Assembly: GCA_905215795.1 (NCBI GenBank)
Contig: CAJMRV010000088.1
Location: 1 to 7,003 of the forward strand
DNA from: an uncultured bacterium
Lineage (GTDB): Bacteria; Pseudomonadota; Gammaproteobacteria; Burkholderiales; Burkholderiaceae_F
Direction of reading: 5' to 3'
Length of the DNA stretch: 7,003 bases
The notes under the pieces were generated by a model. That model made no database searches. It was not told where the DNA came from and worked only from the letters and a program-made list of their open reading frames with translations. Positions 1 through 4,892 of the stretch are shown here, one piece after another. Every line of letters starts with the position of its first letter. The first letter of the stretch is position 1. The translations under genes were made by a program, and so were the position numbers.

Positions 1-240
1 AAGGGCATCATGGCCACCCGTCTGGGCCGCCGCCACTGCGCCCAGGACTGCATCCGCGAGATGAGCCCCCGGGGCTTCCCGATCTACTGGCTCGGCCACG
101 CGGGCGAACCCAACGACGCGGGCGAGGGGACCGACTTCTGGGCCACCTCCCACGGCTACGTCTCCGTTTCGCCCCTGCAGGTCGACCTCACGGCGCACCG
201 CCAGATCAAGGGCGTCTCCGAGTGGCTGGAGACCAAATAA
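1..240 (+). CDS. surE: 5'/3'-nucleotidase SurE, C-terminal part (5' end outside window)
   Basis: SurE is a metal-dependent nucleoside monophosphate phosphatase of the cytoplasm. Only the last 79 residues are visible, read in frame 1 up to the TAA at 238-240. They match the C-terminal part of the family: the IYWLGHAGEPNDAGEGTDF stretch corresponds to the conserved YW-G-(A)GE--D--GTDF region, and it is followed by GYVSVSPLQVDLTAH, the typical SurE ending in which the polypeptide makes the dimer-swapped tail. The catalytic DD motif and the Asn/Ser metal site are N-terminal and lie outside the window. The nlpD gene follows after 83 bp on the same strand, as in the surE-(pcm)-nlpD-(rpoS) clusters of proteobacteria; here pcm is missing in between. 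Identification is secure; the length of the missing part is not known from this window. Confidence 0.93.
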   Translation, partial: KGIMATRLGRRHCAQDCIREMSPRGFPIYWLGHAGEPNDAGEGTDFWATSHGYVSVSPLQVDLTAHRQIKGVSEWLETK

Positions 241-253
241 CGACCCAACCATG

Positions 254-284
254 TTGGACGCTTCCGCGGATTCTGCATTATGCT
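254..284 (+). promoter_or_regulatory. Weak candidate sigma-70 promoter for nlpD
   Basis: TTGGAC (254-259) is followed by CATTAT at 276-281 (16-nt spacer) or TATGCT at 279-284 (19-nt spacer). It lies in the only non-coding stretch between surE and nlpD, about 40 nt before the nlpD start. Matches are partial and the spacers are not ideal. nlpD may equally be transcribed with surE, since no terminator-like hairpin is visible in this gap. Confidence 0.3.
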
Positions 285-323
285 TAGGATTCAACGAAAG
301 CGTCTTTCCAGAGGATTTCATTC

Positions 324-1205
324 ATGACGAAAAGCCTGAACTTCACCACGAGCCGTGTCCCCGGCCTGGCGTGCGCCGTCGCCGGGGCGTGCCTCCTCCT
401 TAGCGCATGCTCGACGAACCTCAATCCGCCGCGGATCATCGACCGTTCGACGTATGCCCCCGGGAGCCAGGTCACGCAGAGCACCGTGGTGACGAAGACC
501 ACCACCGCCCTGAAGGATTCCGGCAAGACGCACCGCATCGCCGAGGGCGACACCATCTACAACATCAGCTACCGCTATGGTCTCGACCAGGGCCAGCTGA
601 TGCGCCTCAACGGCATCACGGACCCCACCCAGCTCAAGCTCGGCGACGTCCTCCGGCTGCCGGTCGCGGTCGACGCTCCGCGTCCCTACACGCCCAACAG
701 CCAGATCCGCGTGAACTCGGTCGACTTCTCGAAGTCGGCGGCCGAAAAGCCCGCTCCGAAGCCCGCCCCCGAGGCGAAGCCCGTCGAGCGCGTCGAACCG
801 GTCCCGCCCGCGAGCGCCGCTCCGGTCCAGCCCGTCCTTTCGGGCACCCGCATGATCTGGCCGGTCAAGGGCAAGGTCGTCTCCAATTTCGCGCAGAACC
901 GCCGCGGCATCGACATCCAGGGCACCCCGGGCGACGTGGTCGTGGCCTCGATGGACGGCCAGGTCCTCTTTGCGAACACGCTCACCGGCTACGGCAACAC
1001 CGTCATGATCCGCCACGCCAACAAGCTCGTGTCGGCCTACGCCCACTGCGACAAGATCACCGTCAAGGTCGGCGAGCGCGTGCGCGCCGGCCAGAAGATC
1101 GCCGAACTGGGCGGCGACGACGCCAAGTCGGTCCTCCGTTTCGAAGTCCGGGACAACTCGGGCAAGAACAAGGCCGTCGATCCGATGCGGTACCTCCCCC
1201 GCTGA
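324..1205 (+). CDS. nlpD: NlpD-like lipoprotein: LysM domain plus degenerate M23 (LytM) domain
   Basis: This is probably an envelope lipoprotein that activates a cell-wall amidase (AmiC type) at division, as NlpD does in other proteobacteria. The 293-residue product has a lipoprotein signal ending in LLLSAC (lipidated Cys29), a LysM peptidoglycan-binding domain at about 69-113 (THRIAEGDTIYNIS...), a Pro/Ala/Lys-rich linker at about 139-175, and an M23/LytM domain at about 178-289 ending PMRYLPR, much like E. coli NlpD. Of the M23 metal and catalytic residues, Asp197 (in RRGID) and His241 (in AYAHCD) remain. The His before GID is Arg, and the HxH motif reads LRF (271-273), so hydrolase activity is unlikely and a regulatory role fits. 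The ATG at 324 has GAGG at 311-314, 9 nt upstream. In E. coli the rpoS promoter lies inside nlpD, but here no rpoS follows. Confidence 0.9.
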   Translation: MTKSLNFTTSRVPGLACAVAGACLLLSACSTNLNPPRIIDRSTYAPGSQVTQSTVVTKTTTALKDSGKTHRIAEGDTIYNISYRYGLDQGQLMRLNGITDPTQLKLGDVLRLPVAVDAPRPYTPNSQIRVNSVDFSKSAAEKPAPKPAPEAKPVERVEPVPPASAAPVQPVLSGTRMIWPVKGKVVSNFAQNRRGIDIQGTPGDVVVASMDGQVLFANTLTGYGNTVMIRHANKLVSAYAHCDKITVKVGERVRAGQKIAELGGDDAKSVLRFEVRDNSGKNKAVDPMRYLPR

Positions 1206-1278
1206 GCGATTTTTTTGAACACACACGTGCGGAACGACCCCGCTTTTTGCTAAAGTTCCGTTTCGTTTCAGATGACAG

Positions 1279-1315
1279 GACGCGCTTGTTCGATCACGAC
1301 GGGCGCGTCTTTTTT
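1279..1315 (+). terminator. Intrinsic terminator between nlpD and rlmD
   Basis: GACGCGC (1279-1285) pairs perfectly with GCGCGTC (1303-1309). The stem extends inward through two T-G wobbles, G-C, T-A and another T-G pair (1286-1290 with 1298-1302) to a 7-nt loop, and is followed by six T (1310-1315). It lies 74 bp after the nlpD stop. A weaker inverted repeat, CGGAAC (1230-1235) with GTTCCG (1255-1260), lies between the two. The terminator would end the surE/nlpD transcript. If rlmD has a promoter upstream of it, it could instead act as an attenuator in the rlmD leader. Confidence 0.75.
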
Positions 1316-1329
1316 CACACCCCGCAGTA

Positions 1330-1350
1330 GGCGCCGGTAGGTTCGGCGCC
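1330..1350 (+). other. GC-rich hairpin just upstream of rlmD
   Basis: GGCGCCG (1330-1336) and CGGCGCC (1344-1350) form a perfect 7-bp stem with a 7-nt loop. It sits after the terminator U-tract and 12 nt before the rlmD Shine-Dalgarno, with no T-run behind it. It could be a 5' leader structure or a protein-binding site. Each arm contains GGCGCC, itself a palindrome, so chance in GC-rich DNA is a real alternative. Confidence 0.4.
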
Positions 1351-1376
1351 CGGTTGGTTCATGGAGATGTTTCGAG

Positions 1377-2861
1377 ATGGCTCGATCCAGAAAGAAAGTC
1401 AAGGTCCCCGAATACTTCACGGTGGACGTGGAACGCCTCGACCAGGAAGGTCGCGGCGTGGCCCACAACAACGGCAAGGTTGTCTTCATCGAGGGCGCGC
1501 TCCCCGGCGAGCGCGTCGTCTATGAGCGCCTGCGCGACAAGCCCACGTTCGAGAAGGGACGCGTCACGGAGGTGATCCGTGCGAGCGTCCAGCGCGTCGA
1601 ACCGCGCTGCCCGCACTTCGGCCTCGGGCCGGGGAGCTGCGGGGGCTGCGCGATGCAGCACCTCGAACCGCACTCGCAGGTGGCCTACAAGGAGAAGGTC
1701 CTCATGGACACCCTCTGGCACATCGGCAAGGTCAAGCCCGAGAACATCATCACCCCGATCTTCGGGCCCACGTGGCACTATCGCCACCGCGCCCGCCTGA
1801 CCGTGCGCGACGTGCCCAAGAAGGGCGGCGTGCTCGTGGGCTTCCACGAGAAGGCCTCCTCGTACGTGTGCGACATGACCGAGTGCCACATCCTCACGAA
1901 GAACGTGGCCGACATGCTCGTGCCCCTGCGCGGCCTGGTCGAGTCCCTCGACATGCGCCAGCGCATGCCCCAGATCGAGGTCGCCGTGGGCGGTGACGGC
2001 CACACGGCCCTCGTCTTCCGCGTGCTCGACGAGGCGAGCGAATCGGACATGGAGAAGCTCGTCGCCTTCTCTAAGGAACACGGCTTCGACCTCTGGATCC
2101 AGCCCAAGGGCCCCGACAGCATCTACCCGTACCACCCCGAGGACGCCGACAAGCTCTCGCTGTTCCTCGCCGAGTTCGGCGTGCGCATCAACTTCAAGCC
2201 CACCGACTTCACGCAGGTCAACCACCAGCTCAACGAGACGATGGTGAGCCGTGCCGTGCACCTGCTCGACGTCAAGCCCGAGCACAAGGTGGCCGACTTC
2301 TTCTGCGGCCTGGGCAACTTCACGCTCCCGCTGGCGACGCGTTCCGCGAACGTCACCGGCATCGAGGGCTCCGAACAGCTCGTCGAACGCGCCCGTCAGG
2401 GCGCCCTCGACAACGGGCTCGCCGAGAAGACCGACTTCGTGGCCCGCAACCTCTTCACGTGGTGTGAAGAGGACTGGGACCAGCTCTGGGAACGCATGGG
2501 CGGCATCGACCGCGTGCTCATCGACCCGCCGCGTGAAGGCGCCATGGCGCTCGCCCGCGTCCTCGCCGCCACGGACAAGCGTCCCGAACGCGTCGTCTAC
2601 GTGTCGTGCAACCCCGCCACGCTCGCCCGCGACTGCGCCATCCTGCACCACGAGGGCGGCTGGCACATCCGCGCCGCCGGCATCATGAACATGTTCCCGC
2701 ATACGGGCCACGTCGAGTCGATCGCCGTGCTCGAGCCGGGCCCCAAGCCCGAACGCCCCGTGAACGTGGTCGGTGGTGAACGCCCCGAGGCGCCCGCCGC
2801 CGAAGCCGGAGAGGCTCCGGAAGAGGGCTGCGCCGATCAGACGGAGTGCGCCTCCGAATGA
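1377..2861 (+). CDS. rlmD: 23S rRNA (uracil(1939)-C5)-methyltransferase RlmD (RumA)
   Basis: RlmD uses S-adenosylmethionine to make m5U1939 in 23S rRNA. The 494-residue product has an N-terminal TRAM-like RNA-binding domain (about 14-70, GRGVAHNNGKVVFIEGALPGE), then iron-sulfur cysteines at C78, C88, C91 (CGGC) and probably C170, which bind a [4Fe-4S] cluster in E. coli RumA. The methyltransferase fold carries FTQVN (278-282), the SAM loop FFCGLGNF (308-315), GIEGSEQLVE, and IDPPREG (382-388). The catalytic nucleophile is C411 in SCNP, and the proposed general base is E447 in HTGHVES. Two things are unusual: the C78-C88 spacing is several residues longer than the usual CxxxxxCGGC, and after VLEP (453) there is a tail of about 40 residues rich in Glu, Ala and Pro. 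The ATG at 1377 has GGAG at 1363-1366, 10 nt upstream. In many betaproteobacteria this gene follows rpoS; here it follows nlpD directly. Confidence 0.94.
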   Translation: MARSRKKVKVPEYFTVDVERLDQEGRGVAHNNGKVVFIEGALPGERVVYERLRDKPTFEKGRVTEVIRASVQRVEPRCPHFGLGPGSCGGCAMQHLEPHSQVAYKEKVLMDTLWHIGKVKPENIITPIFGPTWHYRHRARLTVRDVPKKGGVLVGFHEKASSYVCDMTECHILTKNVADMLVPLRGLVESLDMRQRMPQIEVAVGGDGHTALVFRVLDEASESDMEKLVAFSKEHGFDLWIQPKGPDSIYPYHPEDADKLSLFLAEFGVRINFKPTDFTQVNHQLNETMVSRAVHLLDVKPEHKVADFFCGLGNFTLPLATRSANVTGIEGSEQLVERARQGALDNGLAEKTDFVARNLFTWCEEDWDQLWERMGGIDRVLIDPPREGAMALARVLAATDKRPERVVYVSCNPATLARDCAILHHEGGWHIRAAGIMNMFPHTGHVESIAVLEPGPKPERPVNVVGGERPEAPAAEAGEAPEEGCADQTECASE

Positions 2862-2867
2862 TCCTCC

Positions 2868-2883
2868 CGCCGTCATGACGGCG
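2868..2883. repeat. Perfect 16-bp palindrome after rlmD
   Basis: CGCCGTCA is followed directly by TGACGGCG, a perfect 8+8 palindrome 7 bp after the rlmD stop. It has no T-run on either strand, so it is probably an auxiliary hairpin protecting the 3' end before the main terminator, or a dimeric protein-binding site. Its function is unknown. Confidence 0.5.
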
Positions 2884-2904
2884 TGAAGGCATGAAGCAAT
2901 GAAC

Positions 2905-2955
2905 AAGGCCGGGAACCCCGGGCTCCTCGACGGAGCAGTGGGTTCCCGGCCTTTT
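2905..2955. terminator. Strong, probably bidirectional terminator between convergent rlmD and fetB
   Basis: AAGGCCGGGAACCC (2905-2918) pairs perfectly with 2940-2953, a 14-bp stem. The loop holds a nested 5-bp stem, GCTCC (2922-2926) with GGAGC (2932-2936). On the + strand the stem runs into TTTT (2952-2955). On the - strand it is followed by TTGTTCATT. It lies 44 bp after rlmD and 40 bp beyond the fetB stop, so it can serve both convergent transcripts. Confidence 0.88.
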
Positions 2956-2994
2956 CGCGTCCGGTGGGGGCGTCCCCGTGGGGGAGTCCTCCGG

Positions 2995-3795
2995 TTACTT
3001 CGCCTTGGGCGTTGTCGGGACGACGAGCTGGGCGTCCTCGTTGAAGAAGCTCTTGTAGGCGAGCTGCAGGAAGATCGTCACCGAGAGCGTGACGCTGCCC
3101 ATGATGCCGAGCATGATGGCGATCTGGTACTCGATCGCGGTGAACGGCGAGATCCCCGAGAGGATCTGACCGGTCATGAGGCCCGGCAGGAAGACGATGC
3201 CGATGCCGAGCATGGAGTTCACCGTCGGCAGGAGCGCGGAGTCGAAGGCCGAGGTGAGAATCGGCTTCATGGCGCGCTTCGGGGTGGCCCCGAGCATCAG
3301 GGCGTCCGTGATCAGCGCGCGGCGGGAGCGCACGGCGTCGAGCAGGTTGTTGATCCCGAGGGCCACGGCCGTCATCGAGTTGCCCACGAGCATGCCGGCG
3401 AGCGGGATGAGGTACTGCGGGTCGTACCAGGGGGAGAGCCCCACGACGACGAGCAGGAAGTAGAAGAGGCAGGCGAGCGTGCCGAGCGTCATCGACACGG
3501 CGACCGCCGTCTTCAGCTTGGGCGTGAGGCGCTCCTTGGCGCGTTTGGTGATGTTGTAGACGGCAAAGGAGACCATCGCCGCGAGCACCGCGAGCGAGAA
3601 CCACGGCGAGGGGTTCTCGAAGATGTAGACGAGCACGTAGCCCATGATGATCAGCTGCAGGGTCATCCTCACCGCGGAGACCACGATGGCCTTCTCGCGC
3701 GGGATCTTCTTCCAACGCACGATCAGGAGCACGACGAGCACGAAGAGGTAGGCCGCGGCGGCCTGCCAGAGCTGGAGTTCGATCATTCCCTTCAT
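2995..3795 (-). CDS. fetB: Iron export ABC transporter permease FetB (UPF0014/YbbM family)
   Basis: FetB is the inner-membrane permease of FetAB, which in E. coli exports iron and increases peroxide resistance. The 266-residue product is close to E. coli length. It is highly hydrophobic, with segments at about 9-27, 37-59, 65-81, 97-119, 127-148, 188-206 and 222-246, consistent with a seven-helix permease. Family-typical stretches are present: RMTLQL (43-48), PLAGMLVGNSM (131-141), LGATPKRA (168-175), and the block PTVNSMLGIGIVFLPG (190-205) running into MTGQIL. Its ATG overlaps the fetA stop by 4 bp (ATGA), implying translational coupling. GGAGG lies about 8 nt before the first ATG, whereas the internal ATG three codons later has purines directly against it, so the first start is preferred. 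The export direction is taken from the family, not from the sequence. Confidence 0.9.
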   Translation of the reverse strand: MKGMIELQLWQAAAAYLFVLVVLLIVRWKKIPREKAIVVSAVRMTLQLIIMGYVLVYIFENPSPWFSLAVLAAMVSFAVYNITKRAKERLTPKLKTAVAVSMTLGTLACLFYFLLVVVGLSPWYDPQYLIPLAGMLVGNSMTAVALGINNLLDAVRSRRALITDALMLGATPKRAMKPILTSAFDSALLPTVNSMLGIGIVFLPGLMTGQILSGISPFTAIEYQIAIMLGIMGSVTLSVTIFLQLAYKSFFNEDAQLVVPTTPKAK

Positions 3796-4445
3796 TCTTC
3801 ATCCCTCCCCCGGACTTCGGAAGGGCGGGCCGTGCCGCCGCTCACCTCGATCAGGTCGTCGGCCTGGGTGCGGGCGACCTCCATGGAGTGGGTCACCATC
3901 ACGACCGTTCCGCCCGAGGCCTTCACGTGCGAGACGAGGCGCCCGATGATCGAGGCCTCCGTCTTCGGGTCGAGCGCCGACGAGGGCTCGTCGAGCAAGT
4001 ACACGTCGGGCTTGAGGAGCAGGACCCTCGCCAGGCCGAGGCGCTGGCGTTCGCCGCCCGAGAGCGAGGAGGCGTCATCGTCGAGCTTCTTGTCGAGCTC
4101 CACGAAGGCGAGCGCCTCGAGGAGCTCCTCGTCGGTGGCCGCGGGCTTCTCGGCGAACTCGAGGCCGATCCTCAGGTTGTCGCCGACGGTGCCGTCGTAG
4201 ACGGCCGGGTTCTGGGGGAGCATCACCACGCGGCGCCGGAGCGCGACGGGATCCGTTTTCGAGAGCGCGGCGCCCTCGAGGTAGACCTCGCCCGAGTCGG
4301 GCGTGATCATCTTGTTGAGCATGAGCATCAGGGTCGACTTGCCCGAACCGCTCGCGCCGACGATGACCGTGGCGCGTCCCTTGCGGATCCTGAGCGAATC
4401 GACCTTCAGGATGTCCTTGTAGGACACGTTTTTGAATTCGAACAT
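3792..4445 (-). CDS. fetA: Iron export ABC transporter ATP-binding protein FetA (YbbL family)
   Basis: This is the cytoplasmic ATPase that powers FetB. The 217-residue product is a single compact ABC domain with all the expected motifs: Walker A GASGSGKST (30-38), Q-loop Gln78 in LPQNP, signature LSGGERQR (128-135), Walker B VYLLDEP (148-154), D-loop SALD (156-159) and switch His186 in VTHS. No substrate-binding protein is encoded nearby, which fits an exporter. The gene is first in the - strand pair and overlaps fetB by 4 bp. The start codon opens MFEFKNVSYKD, a normal ABC N-terminus. The upstream purine run GGGAAGCGACC contains only a modest Shine-Dalgarno. Other small ABC ATPases share these motifs; the assignment to FetA rests mainly on the coupled FetB. 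Confidence 0.9.
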   Translation of the reverse strand: MFEFKNVSYKDILKVDSLRIRKGRATVIVGASGSGKSTLMLMLNKMITPDSGEVYLEGAALSKTDPVALRRRVVMLPQNPAVYDGTVGDNLRIGLEFAEKPAATDEELLEALAFVELDKKLDDDASSLSGGERQRLGLARVLLLKPDVYLLDEPSSALDPKTEASIIGRLVSHVKASGGTVVMVTHSMEVARTQADDLIEVSGGTARPSEVRGRDEE

Positions 4446-4525
4446 GAGATGGTCGCTTCCCTGCGGAAAAGGTGTGGAAACGGGGCGTGCGCGGCACGCT
4501 CCGTTGCTGGGTCTTACGGTTGTGG

Positions 4526-4568
4526 ATTATAGGGATGTTTTATCGGAATGGTGGTTTCTGGTTATCAA
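4526..4568 (-). promoter_or_regulatory. Candidate promoter elements for fetAB
   Basis: On the - strand a perfect TATAAT (4531 down to 4526) lies about 80 nt before the fetA ATG, but no good -35 stands 16-18 nt ahead of it. Alternatively TTGATA (4568-4563) and GATAAA (4544-4539) are separated by 18 nt. The AT-rich context and distance suit a promoter. In E. coli fetAB responds to oxidative stress through OxyR; no clear OxyR site was recognised here. Confidence 0.35.
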
Positions 4569-4648
4569 CGGTATTTTTACATGTGTTAAGGTATTAATAA
4601 GGAAAGGTTCCGAGAAGACTGCTTTTCGTCTACGGTCGAGTTCATCCC

Positions 4649-4699
4649 GCTCCGTTTGGAGCATGCCGCCTTCTTTTTGGAAAAGGCGGCTTTGTTTTT
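4649..4699 (+). terminator. Intrinsic terminator (+ strand) with no + strand gene before it
   Basis: GCCGCCTT (4665-4672) pairs perfectly with AAGGCGGC (4683-4690) and is followed by TTTGTTTTT (4691-4699). A small hairpin, GCTCC-gttt-GGAGC (4649-4662), sits directly in front. On the - strand the stem is not followed by T, so the element works only rightward. All DNA from 2995 to 4445 is coded on the opposite strand, so it must end a short transcript starting in 4446-4650, an antisense transcript through fetA, or an attenuated leader. Confidence 0.8.
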
Positions 4700-4744
4700 C
4701 TGTAGGGACTAAGGGTAACCGTGGGGGTGTAGTACCTATCGGAA

Positions 4745-4768
4745 TTGACAATTGTTAACTGTCTTAGG
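4745..4768 (+). promoter_or_regulatory. Shared 24-nt regulatory motif, copy 1 (FNR/CRP-like dyad)
   Basis: The motif begins TTGAC-AATT-GTTAA, resembling the TTGAT-N4-ATCAA dyad of FNR/CRP-family regulators, and continues to CTTAGG at 4768. Only 3 of 24 bases differ from the copy at 6616-6639. It lies 148 nt before the ATG (150 in copy 2). A poor -10, GACAAT, at 4781-4786 would place the dyad centre at -41.5, the class II activator position. Used as a sigma-70 -35, TTGACA has no fair -10 at 16-18 nt. A longer imperfect dyad, GAC-N11-GTC (4747-4763), would also suit a LysR-type regulator. Confidence 0.55.
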
Positions 4769-4813
4769 ACATTTCGTTCGGACAATCGAAGTACAGGTAT
4801 CGGAAAAAAGCGT

Positions 4814-4884
4814 GCCGCCAGGACCAGAATGGGCGGCTCGTTCGGAGGACCCTCCTCCGATCCGCTGTCTGGAATCATGGAGGA
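4814..4884 (+). promoter_or_regulatory. Folded 5' leader of the first flavoprotein gene with possible ribosome-binding-site switch
   Basis: GCCGCC (4814-4819) can pair with GGCGGC (4832-4837). Next, TCGGAGGA (4842-4849) pairs perfectly with TCCTCCGA (4853-4860) over a 3-nt loop. The TCCTCC within the latter (4853-4858) is also complementary to the real Shine-Dalgarno GGAGGA (4879-4884). The two pairings exclude each other, so the upstream GGAGGA could act as a decoy that frees the true site. Regulation is inferred from complementarity only. Confidence 0.45.
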
Positions 4885-4892
4885 TATTTAAT

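Larger units (their letters stand above)
4446..4892. other. AT-rich divergent intergenic region, no protein gene seen
   Basis: This 447-bp gap lies between fetA (leftward) and the flavoprotein gene (rightward) and is visibly richer in A/T than its surroundings, especially 4520-4800. It holds the fetA promoter candidates, the orphan + strand terminator, the motif shared with the second paralog and the folded flavoprotein leader, described separately. A possible short stem, AGAC (4616-4619) with GTCT (4628-4631), precedes the terminator. Open frames across it run through the terminator and lack credible ribosome binding sites. Confidence 0.6.

Noticed and set aside
283..289. CTTAGGA upstream of nlpD resembling the end of the shared flavoprotein motif
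   Set aside because: Only 7 bases match and the dyad part is absent; expected by chance.
1359..2906. Long reverse-strand open frame opposite rlmD
   Set aside because: It shadows an unambiguous RlmD gene in GC-rich DNA and spans the intergenic region with no family-like motifs.
2899..4200. Forward open frame opposite fetAB
   Set aside because: It starts in the bidirectional terminator and overlaps two recognised genes on the other strand; its composition is shadow-like.
4432..4758. 108-codon forward open frame in the divergent intergenic region
   Set aside because: It begins antisense inside fetA, passes through the orphan terminator and has no credible Shine-Dalgarno; a 74-codon reverse frame at 4527-4751 fails for the same reasons.
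4745..4773. TTGACA as an ordinary sigma-70 -35 box in both paralog upstream regions
   Set aside because: No acceptable -10 lies 16-18 nt downstream in either copy, while the wider 24-nt motif is conserved, so an operator fits better.
4877..4891. Four-codon upstream reading frame (MEDI) overlapping the Shine-Dalgarno
   Set aside because: Its ATG overlaps the real ribosome binding site and its own nearest purine-rich site is 28 nt away inside a hairpin; it looks like coincidence.
4752..4892. 47-codon in-frame extension upstream of the flavoprotein start
   Set aside because: It starts inside the shared motif, runs through the leader hairpins and has no ribosome binding site; the ATG at 4893 has GGAGG and begins exactly at a Tat signal, as does the paralog at 6766.
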